NCBI GenBank assembly: GCA_030272155.1
Contig: CP126204.1
Location: 558,001 to 622,000, forward strand
Length of the DNA: 64,000 nucleotides
Origin: Tetradesmus obliquus
Taxonomy: Eukaryota > Chlorophyta > Chlorophyceae > Sphaeropleales > Scenedesmaceae
Reading direction: 5' to 3'
Shown: in pieces, positions 12,106 through 24,651 of the stretch
Layout of the letters: each line of letters opens with the position of its first letter
Numbering within the stretch: the stretch's first letter is position 1
Notes under the pieces: generated by a model
Databases searched by the model: none
What the model was told of the DNA's origin: nothing
What the model saw: only the letters and a program-made list of their open reading frames with translations
Made by a program: the position numbers and the translations under genes

Positions 12106-12725
12106 TGGTCCCCGATTGCTGATCTGCGATACAGGATGCACGCACTGCTGTTCCTGCAAGGGATTGCTGGTGCTGTAGCCAGGTCAATGCCTGACCAGGC
12201 TGGACTAGTACTGTTCAGTTGAGCGGGTTGTACTGCTGCGGGGGCTTGTGCGCTGCTACCCCAACGCAAGCTGCGTCGGTGACATTCCTGTAACTAAATC
12301 AAGGCCGAACTGCTAGCCCGGGGGATTTGCGCCGACGAAAACGCTTAAACAAGGAAGCTTGTGGGCAAGGCGACAGAAGGTCGATGCATCAAACAGACGA
12401 AAGAGTGAAACAAAGTAGTCCTGTCAACTTGGACAATCGCAGACAGTACGAGGGCGAGGCAGTGACAGCGCGTGTGAACACAGTGGGACCCGGCCCGCCA
12501 CGCAACAACTACCCTGCTTGAGAACGCTACGCCGCAGGAAACACAGTTGAGCCTGCATCTCAAAGCAACGGGACAACAAAAAAGCGTTCAACAAGCTCTG
12601 ACACCCGAGAATGAGTGTCAGGTGTCAGGGGCGCTGGCAAGAGTCCGTGCATTGCATGACCGATCTATCCGTGTCGACAGTTGCAACTTGTTTGACCCTT
12701 TGTCCAGAAGCCGGAAGAATGGTGC
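12106..12725. promoter_or_regulatory. Divergent intergenic region, hydrolase / CREST protein
   Basis: This 620-bp gap lies between the start codons of the minus-strand hydrolase and the plus-strand CREST-like gene, so it should contain both 5' UTRs and a shared or back-to-back promoter. No clear TATA box is evident. Open frames here are short and unsupported. The repeat density is lower than in the introns. Confidence 0.55.
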
Positions 12726-15064
12726 ATGGACGTATGCGATAGGCCCGCACTTTCGTACACAACAATGCTGGCTTCCCTGCTCCTTGAGGGCAGCCAGCAG
12801 GCTCAAAAGGAGATAGACTCGCTTGTGGGTGCTCTGCGAGCTGGTTTACCTTGGTTTTGGTCAGAACCCAACAAACGCAGTAAGGAGGACCACCACCACC
12901 ACCGGCATGACAGCCCGCAGCGTCAGCAAAGCCTACGGGCAGCACTAGTGTCTTCAGGCGTAGTAGATGGAGTGGGCATATGGAAGACGCGGCTGCTCAG
13001 CAGCGTGTCTGTCATACAGTTCGGTGGCGTGGCTACTGCTGCCCTAAGCTGCATGAGCCCACAGGTGTGTATGCAGCTGCTTGGCCAGGTGCATTGCTGC
13101 TGCAGGCACAGCAGGGACCGTAGCTTTTACAGCCAGGAGCAGCTGCATGTAAAGATCGCCTGCCATGTTGCTTGCCAGCCTTGCACTCGGCTAGGGTTCT
13201 TCATTGCCAAGCTGTCCGCATGGTGCATGCCTCTCTTGCCTTGCGCATTCAGTTGCATGCAACCACCGCAGCTGCGCTTATCAGCCAGTCCTGCCGCAGC
13301 GCAAACGCCATGTCGAGTTCCTGGTCGTCAGCAGCAGCGCATGCGTGGTGTGCCAATTACAGTGCAGCTTCATTTCTTCTCTTTCTGCCCCTGCGTCAAC
13401 CTTCATCATGCTTGCAGGGCCCTGGCTGCTGCGACTTCAACAAGGGAGAGCGCGTGGCCAACGTGCTCACCTCGCTGCCTTACGCTGCCATAGGGCTGCA
13501 CTCCATACGGTGAGGCGTGCTGCTTTCCCGGCGCAGCTCCTGCACAATGCTGCAATGCCAGCTAGCAGCACGCGCATTGTCCATAGCAGTGGCTGCAGCC
13601 GTTATAACACCAGCAACCTGCTCAATAACTCGCACCTTCCAACAAAATGTCCAGCGCCCCGAGCGTCAACAGCACAGCCTGTGATCTCTGTGTCGCCTGG
13701 CTGCAGGCGGCGGCGCACCGCTGCGGGCAAGCTGTGGGGGTGCAGCATGCTGGGCGTGTGTGGTGCCTCCATCACCTTCCACGTCAGCAGCGGCAAGTGG
13801 CGCGACCTGGGCCGCAAGCTGGACTACTGGTGAGGTTTGCTTATGTGGATTTGCATCTGCGGGTTTTCATCTGTACTGGTTGCATGTGTTTTGGAAGCGG
13901 CGCCACTAACTACTGGTGAGGCGGTATGCGTGTATGTTACTGTTCGCATTTGCAGTTTGGCACGTGTAGCATTTGCGCTCATTGCATCTGCCTTGCAAGT
14001 GGAGGGAGTTGGGCCCCAAGCTGGACTGCTGGTGGCTTCTGCAGAACTCGGTGCAGTTTGCAGATGCAGTTGTGGCAGCTGCACTGCAAGCATCTGCACT
14101 TCTGCATACTGCATCGCAGAAATCGCCAGTGCTTACAGCTTATGTGCATGAAGACATACATGTGCCCAGCCTGCTGGGTTGCTTTGGATATCCAACTGTT
14201 CCTCTTGTTTGTGCCTTGCAGGATGATTGCTGCCAGCAGTGGGCTGCTGACGCGCGCGCTGTACCCCAACCTGCCCCCGGCAGCAACAGCAGCCACCATC
14301 GCGCTGACCCCCTTCAGGTGCGGTGTGAGGCGACGAAACAAATAATGTGTTGCCAGCACTTTGTGGTACTGAGCAGGCGACTGTTACAGCGCCAGAGGCT
14401 TTGGTGCAGGGGAATTCAAGATAACATAAGCAGCTGCGCAGCTTTAGCTGATGTACAGGAGATGCATCAACAAGAAAACACTACCTGGCCCGCCGCTTTC
14501 TGTTAGTTCCTGCTTCCTTTTTTCTACACGTACATGCACAGTTCCTGCTTCCTTTTTTCTACACGTACATGCACAGCCAGACATGCAATCACATATGTTA
14601 GTTTCACGCTTTGTTGTTATGATTTCTGCAGGCCCTTCCTGGTGTCTGCGGGCAACGCCATGGCCATGGAGTCAAAGTTTCTGCAGCGCTCCTTCGCCAA
14701 CCCCGACCTGCGCGGCGCGCAGAAGCTGCACTCCGCAGCCTGCCTAGCCGGCATGGCTGTGTTTGCTGTGGAGGACGCCTCCGTGCCGCATGTGCCGCTG
14801 GTGCATGCCACCTGGCATTGCCTCAGTGCGCTGGGCACAAGCCTGGTCAATGCTGTGCTTGCTGATGCTGAGGAGTTGCACCCTGAGCTCACACTGGATG
14901 CCCTGGGAGACGGCAGCAGCAGCAGCAGCAGGGGCAGGCAGCTGCGGCGGCAGCAGCAGCAGGGAGGGGATGGCTGGGTGGCGCGGGATCAGCAGCAGCA
15001 GCAGCAGCAGGCGTGGCCGCCGCCGAAGGAGTTTGATGTGGCTCCGCTTGGCATCCAGGTTTGA
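12726..15064 (+). CDS. CREST-superfamily (ceramidase/PAQR-like) membrane protein, 360 aa
   Basis: Five exons (12726-13064, 13418-13509, 13707-13829, 14222-14317, 14632-15064) sum to 361 codons with stop. The protein has several hydrophobic segments and the full residue set of the CREST membrane-hydrolase superfamily. SxxxH is present as S165-ITF-H169, followed by an Asp (D183 in RKLDYW) and a late HxxxH as H275-ATW-H279. In alkaline ceramidases and PAQR receptors these residues bind zinc and cut an amide bond. The call is to the superfamily; I do not recognise a subfamily, and the substrate (ceramide or other lipid amide) is inference. The N-terminal ~45 residues are polar and His-rich. The C-terminal ~80 residues are Gln/Ser-rich with CAG tracts and lie outside the fold. 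ATG 12765 is an in-frame alternative start. Confidence 0.72.
13990..14035 (+). repeat. Echo of the exon 3 end of the CREST-like gene
   Basis: The end of exon 3 (about 13800-13832; GACCTGGGCCGCAAGCTGG and on to the donor) is imperfectly repeated at about 13997-14035 in the following intron (GAGTTGGGCCCCAAGCTGG). A smaller match to the last bases plus donor (ACTACTGGTGAGG) lies at 13908-13921. Both copies are intronic relics of a splice-donor segment. Confidence 0.65.
14506..14575 (+). repeat. Exact 35-bp tandem duplication in intron 4
   Basis: The unit starting GTTCCTGCTTCC and ending ACGTACATGCACA occupies 14506-14540 and is repeated without change at 14541-14575. Perfect identity points to a recent duplication. 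It lies about 55 bp upstream of the exon 5 acceptor, in the region where branch point and pyrimidine tract are expected. Confidence 0.9.
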
Positions 15065-16821
15065 GGGCAGCTGTTGGCTGTCTGTGGATGATGTCATTGC
15101 TGCTGCTTTGGTTTTTGTCAGGCAGCTGCTGTGGCATGTGGTGAGCTTCTGTTGCAAGTGTGTGGGGATCCTTACGCTGAATGTTTACGTGGTGGGTTGA
15201 GGGGGAGGTGCTTTGGGAAAGCAAGCGGTGGCTTTAATGCAACGTGGATCTAGTGCTTGTTATGGCGCTTGATCGTCAAACCATGATCTTGATTCTCAGT
15301 GTCGGGTTGAATGCTGACACATTTGTATTGTGTGTGTGGCACGCAGCTGTGTGTTCGCTGTAGTCGCAGGCAGACATTTGTGCAGCAGGTTTGCAGCAGG
15401 GTGTGGTCAGCGGAAGAAGACGCAGCATGTAGCTTGCCCTGCAGCGGCTGCGAGAGTGTAGGTGTATTTTGTTGCTTTCAGAAGCCTGCTCAAACCACAG
15501 AAGTAGGTGTGCAGCAGTGGGGCGTGGTTTGATGAGGGATCCGGGGTGCTTGTTTGCTTGCTTGCTGCAATAGCTGTGCTGGAAGGCAGAGCTGTTGCGC
15601 GTGGAAACCTGACTCGCATCAGGTGCACAGGACTGTGCATGCGCTGTAGCATGCGCTGCCCATTGGCCTGTCGAGCGGCAGGGGACGACCTGCGTCAGCA
15701 ATTTTAGGCAGGTGTGCTCCCAACACCTCGTCATTTGCAGGGTGTGCTTGTTCCAGTGGGGACACCGCGGTGGGTGGATGGTGACATCAAATGCTGTGAG
15801 CGTCAGTGATGTGAGCTGTTTGCCCTAGTGGTTGTTTGTGTGCCTGGATGTTTTTGTGTGTTGTTTGAGAGGCAGAAAGCTGCATGGCTGGTGGGCGACT
15901 GTGGGGGCGTGTAAATGAGTCTTATTTCACAGAGTTGACAAGTTGTGTGTGGAAGGCGCAATTGTGTGTGCTATGCTTTGACTGGTGCATGGTGACAGTT
16001 ACTCTACTTGGCGCACCATGTGAAGTAGTGCCAGCATGGGCGCGCTGAGAGACACACCCTTGCTGTTGTCTTACAGCTGCAGCGTCAGCGGTGCCGCTCT
16101 GCAGTTCCAGTCAAGGCAAGTTGTGCGGGTGCTTAGCAGCCAAGCAAACAGCCTAGCACACGTCCTGTGGCTGCTGGTGTCACGTCGTGTTGGTAGGCAA
16201 CTGTGTTGCTGGTTGAGGGGTGACGTGTGCCACGCTCAGGTGATGTGCTGCGAGGCAGCATGTCAAGGAGGCCTCGTTCCCAGCAATGTCAGCAGCAACG
16301 TTTGCGTTTGTATAGTGTCCTTTTTGGCTGCAGTCTTCTTCTCAGTGGAAGCTAGGCATCGGCTACCTAGCATTGATGCAGTTGAATGCTCAAATCTCGC
16401 AATGCCGCGGTTTGCGTTATTGCTGAGATGTTCAGGGTTGCGGCAGCTTGCGTTGGTTGAGGAGGTTTGTGGAGGTTTCGTCTGTGCCTGTTGACAATGG
16501 TTGACCCTGGGATATGCACATACATGCCAGTTACGTCAAGCTGGCACATGTGCTACTGTACAGTATGGGTCTGCACGTAGCTGCAGCCTCCCACATTGTG
16601 TCACGAACAAAAGCGTGTAACATTGTATGCACGAGCCGTGTACTGTGCTACAGGACCTATGCCGGTGTCACCGGGATGTTCAAGGTTGCAACAGCTTGAA
16701 GATCTAACAGCCTGACGCCGTCTGATTGCAAAACCACTGTGGGGAACAGCCACGAGGCTTGCAATCACCACATGTTGCCGCAACGCACCACCAACTGCCG
16801 CCAGAGCTCGCAACTTCACGC
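15065..16821. other. Intergenic between convergent genes
   Basis: This gap separates the stop of the CREST-like gene from the stop of the RSP2-like gene, so both 3' UTRs fall here. Open frames are short and show no recognisable family. A TGTAA at 15910-15914 is a possible plus-strand polyadenylation signal but is far from the stop. Otherwise I see nothing definite. Confidence 0.5.
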
Positions 16822-19800
16822 CTACTCCTCAGCGGCTTTCTCTCCGCCCTCCTCTGCTTCTGCTGCCTCAGCTGCAGCTGCCTCCGCCTCTGCTGCGGCT
16901 GCTGCAGTCGCCTCTGCCTCGTCAGCCTTCGTCTGCAATTGCACGGCACAGCAGCAGCAAGCAATAGTTGAGAAGTCGCGGCCTGTGCGGCATGCATGCA
17001 CTTGGCAGGGGCCAGTAAAAGGCACCTGGTGCGCAATGCTTTTTGACTTAATCACGAGGGCCCCTGGCATTGAATGCGATTCTGGGCCACGCACAAGATA
17101 ACCCCTGCGTTGTACCACTCGTACAACCCAGCTGGCCTCACCTTGGCCTCCTTTGCCTCCTCCAGCTGCTGCTCTTTCTTGCCCAGCGCCTCCCTTGCGC
17201 CAGCCAGTGCCGCGTTGGCCTCACGCAGCGCCGCAGCTTTGCGAGCCACGCAGCGCACCTGTTGCAGCAGCAGCACATGAGCAAGGAGCGGCTCACTTTG
17301 CAACAGGGTTGTGGGGTTGATGCATGTGGGGAGGGAGTGGCGCACAGTGTGAGGACTGTCCGCAGAGTGTGGGAGCAGACTGAACGCCGTGTTGTGACGG
17401 ACTTTTCTGGAAGACCGGTACCACAGCCATTGTGATGCCGTCACAACTTGAATGTTCAAGGCAGTGCAGAGGTGGCACCCTGCTGCACCATGCTCATTCT
17501 TTGCTGTCAAGCTTTGAAGCCGCACGACCAACAACGTGCCACACTGTTCATTAGTCAACCTGCGACCATGCCTGAACATGCAGCACCTAGCTCTTAGATG
17601 TACATTCGCAATGTACTTTCTGGCTAAGCCCACCTGCTTCAGCCACTGCAGCAGCAGCGCCCCCAGCCCGCACTGTGGCAGCTCCTTCTCCAGGTCACGC
17701 GGGCGCTGCACAGCCTTGTACGCGGCACGCACCCTGCACACGTAGCAGCAACAACATCAGCATCGCTGTTGTGGCGACTGCCACAGGGCTCAAGCTGTGC
17801 TGCTGCCAGCATAGTTCAAGTCACTGAGGCAAGGCCTGTTGATGGTCAGAGCTAACACCGAAGCTTCAGCGCCGCTTGCCCGGGACAAAGCATCGACTAA
17901 AAGCTACTGATCAGTCCTGCAGCATGAGACCCACCGCTTCCACAGTGCTGCGTCCCGTGCCTGTGTTGCATCATAGGCCGCCAGGTCGTCAAAGGTGCCG
18001 ACATGCAGCTGGCCCGACACCTCGCGCCAGCTGGACAGCGCCGCAGGGTCGCGCCCCAGCAGCAGCAGCACTGCGCGCAGCACGTGCTGTGTGGCTGGCG
18101 GGCTGCTGCTGAACAGCTTCAGCGCGTGGATGGCTGCGCCACGCACGCTGGTGATGGACTGCAAGCAAAAGCAACGTACACAACAGCATGCGCATCAGTC
18201 GTCAACAGCTGCCTCAGCAAGTGCTCATTGCCAGCGTGGCCTGTGCCGTAGCAAGTGCATCATTATGCGACAGGTTGTGTCTCTGAGCTAAGGAGATCAC
18301 AGCATGCCTGTGCAGGGCAACAGCTGTCGCCAGCATGTACTACTTGAAGGTTGGCGTCCCAAGACAGCAGCTCACCTGCACCACCGCCTCCAGCACGTTC
18401 ACCTCCAGGGTCAGCGCAGCAGCAGCGTTGTTTGCAGCCACCTGGCCTGCGGCAATGCGCTGCTCAATATGCTGCACCTCGGCCTCCCGCTGCACGATCA
18501 GGTCTGCAGGCGACAGCTCAGTGCCCTCCTCCTGCTCTGCTGCAGCTGGATCCTCTCCCACTGCTCATGCAGGTGAATGCACGTGGCAGGAAAACATGAC
18601 AGGGTCGATGCAATAGCAGACAGCAACCATTGTCAGAGCAGTTCTTTCAACAAATGTATCATCCTGCATGCTGCCTGCCACTTTAGTGCAGGCCAAAGCA
18701 GCTGTACTACCCACATTGCGTGCAGTGTTTACAGCTGCCGGGTGCTTCACATGCGGTGCGCAACCGCCTGTCACTGCCGCACAATACAGAGTGCACCGCA
18801 ACACGCCTCTTCTTCAGGTGCGCAGTGTGCTGTAAATGCAGACATATGCACATCTATTGCAGAAGCATGGCAGGCACTTTGTTGGGCAATCTTGGCAGTA
18901 ACCAGCCTATGCTAAGATGTTTCCACTCACCCTCTGGCAGAGCTTCGGCTGGCGCTGCTGCCTTGCGCAGCTCTGCAATGGCAGCCGCCAGGCCGCTCAC
19001 CACCTCAGCTGAGCCGCCGCGCGCTGCATCTGCCTTGCGTGCTGCTGCTGCCGCATCCAGGGCCTTGCCCAGAGCCTGGGCAACATCCCACAGGAAGCTC
19101 ACCTGCCAGGGGCAGCAGCATTGCAACAGACATCGATGCCTTTATTGAGGCTGTCACAAGCTATGTCATGCATGCAACCAACAAAACACAAACGGCACCT
19201 GAACGCTGCAGCGGAATTAGGGCCTGCGTGAGCTATTACTACTGGCATCAAACTGCTGTGCATTGCCCAGTGCTGAGCAACCAAGCAAACAGGCAGGCAG
19301 GCACCAGGGGGCAAGGGTGCAACACTGCCAGCAACCCACCTCCTGCTGTGCCAGTGCCTGGCCATGCCCATCAGGCAGCAGCGTGTCTGCTGCCAGCACT
19401 GCATGGTAGGCGCCGCTGGCTGTGCCTGCTGGGCCTGCAGGCACGGCTGCTGCAACATAATCACCAATGCGGGGGAAGCCCCGCAGGAACTTCACTCGAG
19501 GCTCCGCAGTCACTGCAGGCACCTGTGGAGGCAGCAAATTGGGCCAGACAGCCAAGTGCTGTGAATCATGATGGCCTCAGAGCCACTTGTGTCATATTTT
19601 TCAGGAGCTGGGTGCAAGTGGCATGCCCGAGTGTGCCTACCAGCAGACAGAAGACCAAAGCACAGCTGCCAGCACCACTGCACCATTGGCCACCAAACAC
19701 CAGCCCTCACAACTAAACAGCTGCATGGAACCCCACCTCGAGCAGCGGCATGTGCTCATCCAGGATCCTGTAGGTGACAGGCACCTGCTGCGGCTGCTGC

Positions 19801-21010
19801 CCACCCTCTGCTGCGGCGTCCTCCTCTGCTGGCTTGGGGCGCCTCAGCTCCAGCTGTGTCATGAACTCCTGGCCTGGGCTGGCTGCAACATAGCGCAGCA
19901 GCTTCGCAGAGTAGTCCTGCAAGCCTGGTGCACCTGCAGGACAAGCACGAAGCAACAGGCTTTGGGACTGCAGTCGTGTTCCTGCAAGCCAATGTACGCC
20001 CTGCTGCACTGCTCAAACAACGCTGCACCGTGTGGCTGAGGCGTGGCAGAGAGTGCTGCATTTTGTTTTTAAAGAGACCTGATGGTGTGAGGCTGGCGGA
20101 TTCTGCACTTGCCTGCAGCGCCATCTGCGCCATCTGCTGCGCGTGTCTCGCCGTCAGCATCTTCTCCCTCTGCTGCGGCATCCTCCTGTGCTGCCTCACC
20201 GTCATCTGCCTCTCCTCCTGTATCACCATCCGCTGCTGCAGCTGCCGCATCTTCGTCATCTGTCTCTACATCAGCTTCTGGGTCTTCAGGTGGTGTCCAC
20301 TCAGGCTGCTCCTCGTCTACAATGTTAGCAACATACACGCTGGCTGCTGATGTATAAGACTTGACCAGTCGCACAGCTGCCTGCCACAGCAGCAGTGGCT
20401 CGCTGCTCATGCTGGCTAAGCCATCAACTGCTGCTTTTCGTGCTGCTTCAGCAGCTTCCTGCTGCTTCTGTTCCTCCAACTCCTGAGCCTGCAGTGACAA
20501 CAGTTACAACATTTGCTTGCAGCTCAACTCCACACCTACTGCCGCTTGAACACTGTGTAGGCAACGTTGTAAAAGGCTTCACATGCGGGGTAGCAGCTTA
20601 TTGCACAGCTGTTCTTCATGAGCCATGGTAGTATGTGTGGGCAGCATGCTGACATCAAGCAGGCTTCACAGACTACACAACAAGTCAGTGCGCATGTGCA
20701 CCCACCACTCTGCGCTTCTCCTCGTCAATGTGCTGCTTCTTCTCCTTCATGTAAACCACCTGCTGCTGCTCGCTCTTCACATACCTGCAGGATAAACTTG
20801 ACAATCTTTAATGTCAGCAAAGTATAAGCTTTATGCGATGCCCTTTCACCAGTTCAGTGCCTTCATAGTCATGCTGGCTTGCCTGAGCAGCCATTCTGCC
20901 AGGTACTCTACTGGATCAGAAGGCTGGGCTGTCACCGTTGCAGCAACGCCCTTGCTGAGTGCTTGGCCTACATTATCAACCAAGTAGGATGTCTCATGAC
21001 CCCCAGACAT
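16822..21010 (-). CDS. RSP2: RSP2-like radial spoke protein (DPY30 + GAF), 634 aa
   Basis: Eleven exons join in phase to 635 codons: 20850-21010, 20706-20784, 20113-20488, 19737-19933, 19340-19522, 18931-19102, 18376-18560, 17935-18158, 17634-17733, 17142-17258 and 16822-16932. Residues about 8-48 form a DPY30 dimerisation/docking motif (YLVDNVGQAL...PVEYLAEWLLRQ). Next come a charged coiled-coil stretch (KEKKQHIDEEKRR) and a GAF-like region (about 95-400) interrupted by a very acidic insert. The C-terminal half is helical and ends in an Ala/Glu coiled coil. DPY30 plus GAF plus coiled coil is the layout of Chlamydomonas RSP2, a spoke-stalk protein of motile cilia. Intron 3 uses a GC donor (AG followed by GCAAGT). 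It is somewhat shorter than I recall for Chlamydomonas RSP2. Another DPY30/GAF axonemal protein remains possible. Confidence 0.78.
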
Positions 21011-21366
21011 GGCTGCGGCTGCACAAGGCCAGCTGGGGTGATTCTTGACAACGTTTGACCTGCCCACGTTGGTTTCGATTACATCGGCAGTCTCCAACTC
21101 AGCACCAAACAGAACCGCAAAAAATATCAAGTCACGTAAACTGCAGTCTTTCAGACGTCATGTGACGGGCCTCCGGCACCTTCATCTGTCACGAGAGGGT
21201 TTGCTTGCTCGGGAGATAGCAGTGCTTCGCAAACAGTTTCCACTGCCGTGCATAAGAGAATGCAACGTAAACAGCCGGTGTGAGCCAGAATACATTGATA
21301 CGATCGCAGTGTTGTACTTCGCTGCTGTCACCTGCAGCACCAGCACACCTGATTTAGTGTGCATGC
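21011..21366. promoter_or_regulatory. Short divergent promoter region, RSP2-like / PUS3
   Basis: Only 356 bp separate the start codons of the minus-strand RSP2-like gene and the plus-strand PUS3 gene, so the two transcripts must start within this interval. It is less CAG-rich than its surroundings. I see no clear TATA box. A cilium gene and a housekeeping tRNA-modification gene sharing a promoter is probably an accident of gene order. Confidence 0.6.
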
Positions 21367-23174
21367 ATGCTATCACGTGCAGCAGCCGTTTCAAGGGCTC
21401 TGAGGGCTGCGGTTCTCCGCATGTCGACCCGTAGCATAGCAACAGCTGCAACAGGGAGCACGGCTCCTGCTTCATTGCAGCAGCCACCTGCAGCGGCAGC
21501 AGCAGCAGGGGCCAGCAGCAGCATCAGCAGCCAGCTGAGGACACTTGCAGACCAGATAGATCAAGGGTTCGAGCAGGCATCTGCCGAGCAGATTGGGCAG
21601 TCTTTGCAGGCGTTGGCCCAGCAGTTGCTGTCCAACAGCAATATACGGCAGCAGGAATCCACAGGTACGGCTACTGCTACCACAGCGATGCTGCTGCTGA
21701 ACTAGAGGGCTGGAACATACTCATGAGAGCATCAGCAAACCACACAGTCACATAAATGCCAACAAACGGACCAAAGCAGTGGTTGAAGTGCAGCAAGCGT
21801 CAGTGTCCAGGCTGGACATACTCCTCAACCTGACGCCTGCACTGCACGCCAACTGCCGCGTCTACTACAACCCCCCAAGGAAAAGCAGCACCAGCAGCAG
21901 CGGTAGAAGCGCTGGAGCGCAGCTATGCGCAACCCGCAGTTCAGCCAGCAGCAGTGCAGGAGCAACAACGCTCACATGGAGATGCTGCAGAGCAGCCGCG
22001 TACCAAGAAGCAGCGGCGAGGTGCGCAGCAAGTGCATGCCACTGTTGTGCATGTAGGAGCATGTTGATTATCATGCTGCCAGCATATTCTTGCTGTTTTT
22101 CCGTTTTAAGTTCTGCATGAGTTGGAGCAGCAGCAACATCAACAGCACTAACAGCAGCAGTCCTCAAGAATTTACGCTGTATTCTTTGACTTGTCTTGCT
22201 TCTGCCACTGACACTGCGGACACCAGGTGACCGGGCATTTGACTTCAACAGGTACAGCCAGCGCTATGTTGCGCTGCACCTGATGTACATAGGCTGGAGC
22301 TACCAAGGGCTAGCGCGCCAGGCGGACTCAGAAAACACAATCGAGGTGCGCCTTCGCAGCAACAGCGGCAGCAACAGCAGCAGCAACAGCATTGCAGGCA
22401 GCTGTAGGCAGCTGTAAGCCGCACTGGACAGCATATGCACTGGCACCGCGCTTCTAACCCTGCTGTGCTGGTGTGGTGCTGCAGGGTGTGCTGTTCCCTG
22501 CGCTGCGCCGCGTGAAGCTCATCCCTGAGGAGGCCCAGGCTGAGGTGGCCAGCCTGGCTTACTCGCGCTGTGGCAGGACAGACAAGGGCGTCAGCGCGCT
22601 GGGTCAGGTGCGGCCTTCTAGAACACAGGCGGCGTTCAAATGGGCAGCGCGCTGTCATGTTTCGTGTCTCAATGAGGAGTGAGGCCGTCTGTGTGCAGGC
22701 GCTAACTTGTGTCGGCGTCACAGGTGTGCTCAGGAGGTGGCTGCCCTGCTGCCTTCCCCTGCCTTCCCGTCGTTGCCATGCCTGTAATGCCTGCCACACA
22801 TGTGGTGCTGCTGTCGCTGTCGCTGCTGCTCAGGTGCTTGCGCTGCGGCTGCGCTCCAGTGCGCTGGCAGGGCAGCCGCTGCCGCCGGCAGCTGCTGAGC
22901 TGGACTACCCCAGCCTGCTCAACAAGGCACTGCCTGACACCATCCGCGTGCTGGGCTGGGCAGATGCGGCCCCGGAGTTCAGCGCCAGGTGGGACTGCAG
23001 CTGTGACGTATTGATGCTGCGGAGTTGTGGCTTGAGGCAGCTGCTTGTGGAGTGTGCGGGCATGGCTCAGCAGAAGCAGCCAAGAGAGACTCAGCAACTT
23101 CACCAGCAACGCAGCTGGCAAGCACATTTCTCTACGTTGTGTTCACCCTTGCATCGTTTGCATCACCTCATAAA

Positions 23175-23230
<56 letters not shown>

Positions 23231-24619
23231 AGGTTTGACTGCCGGGACCGCAAGTACAAGTACTTCATGGTGCAGGACGGCGGGCTGGACCTGGCGGCCA
23301 TGAACGCGGCAGCACAGCACCTGGTGGGGGAGCACGACTTCAGGAACTTCTGCAAAGCTGACGTGGCGCAGGTGTGAACTTCTGGGCTTCAACGGCATTT
23401 GTACGCCTGGCAGCCGCCTAGATTATGACGCAAGGTAGCTGCTTGTGTCTTGTAGCCGTCGACTGAGCTGATGCGCAAGAGGCAGGGGCATTGTGTACGA
23501 GGAGGTGCTGCATTGTCTATGCCATGTATGATGTTGTGTACTGATGGTGGCGGCAGCCAAGGATAGCGTGGACGTTTGATCGGAGATGTGCCCTGCTTGC
23601 GCGGACCACGCATGTGACAGCCACTTGCCTGCACACAGCACCTCACAAGCAGCATGTTGCTCTGACGTTGCCTGACTTCATGCATGAACTTCACATGCCC
23701 CCGATGCAGGTGAAGAACTTCAGGCGTGAGGTGCTGGCTGCCACCATAGAGCCTGCTGCTGTGCGCTGCCCGGGCATGAGTGTGGTGGCGCTGCGCATCA
23801 AGGGCACTGCGTTCCTGTGGCACCAGGTGCGTGAAGTCAATGAGATTGGTGCGTGTCATGCCATGCGTGCATAGAATGGGAGCCTCCTTGTCTAAAGCAT
23901 GCCGTACGGCCAGCACCGGTGCTGAAGTGGTACCGCTGTTCAGTCCATGTTAGGCAAACATGGCGTGGAGTGTGGCTGATTTGGTTCGATCCGCTCTTGC
24001 ATGCAGCCGTCGCAGGCAGCTGAATCAGCCGGAATGTACGTTGTAGGCAGCAGCCTGCTGCGCTTTTGCAACTGCAAGGTGCGTCTGAGCTCAATTGCTG
24101 TAATCCATCAGCATCTGCCGCATGCAAGTGCAGTGCAGTTGTCATGGAGTGCAGCAGCAGCTCCATGGTGCATGCAATGACCGACCCTTCAAACCACTTC
24201 AGCAATGGGCTGTCACACTCACGGTTGCTGCATTGCTGCGAACCTTGTTCACAGGTGCGCTGCATCGCTGCTGTGCTGCTGATGGTGGGGCGGGGCCAGG
24301 AGCAGCCATGCATTGTGCAGCAGCTGCTGGACATCAGCAGCTACCCCTGCAAGCCGCAGTACTCCCTGGCAGCCGAGGAGCCGCTGCTGCTGTTTGCATG
24401 TGGCTTTGAGGGCATACAGTGGCAGCGCAGCGAAGCAAACCTGGCAAAGTGCCTGGGGGTGGTTGGCAGCCAGCTGCAGCGGCACCTGGTGGCTGCTGCG
24501 CTCACCAACAGCGTGTTTGAGCAGCTGCAGCAGGAGCGCGCAGCGCTGCTTGCAGGACAGCAGCAGCAGCAGCAGCAAGCTATAGAACAGCAGCAAGGTG
24601 AACACCAAGCACCCCTAGA

Positions 24620-24651
<32 letters not shown>

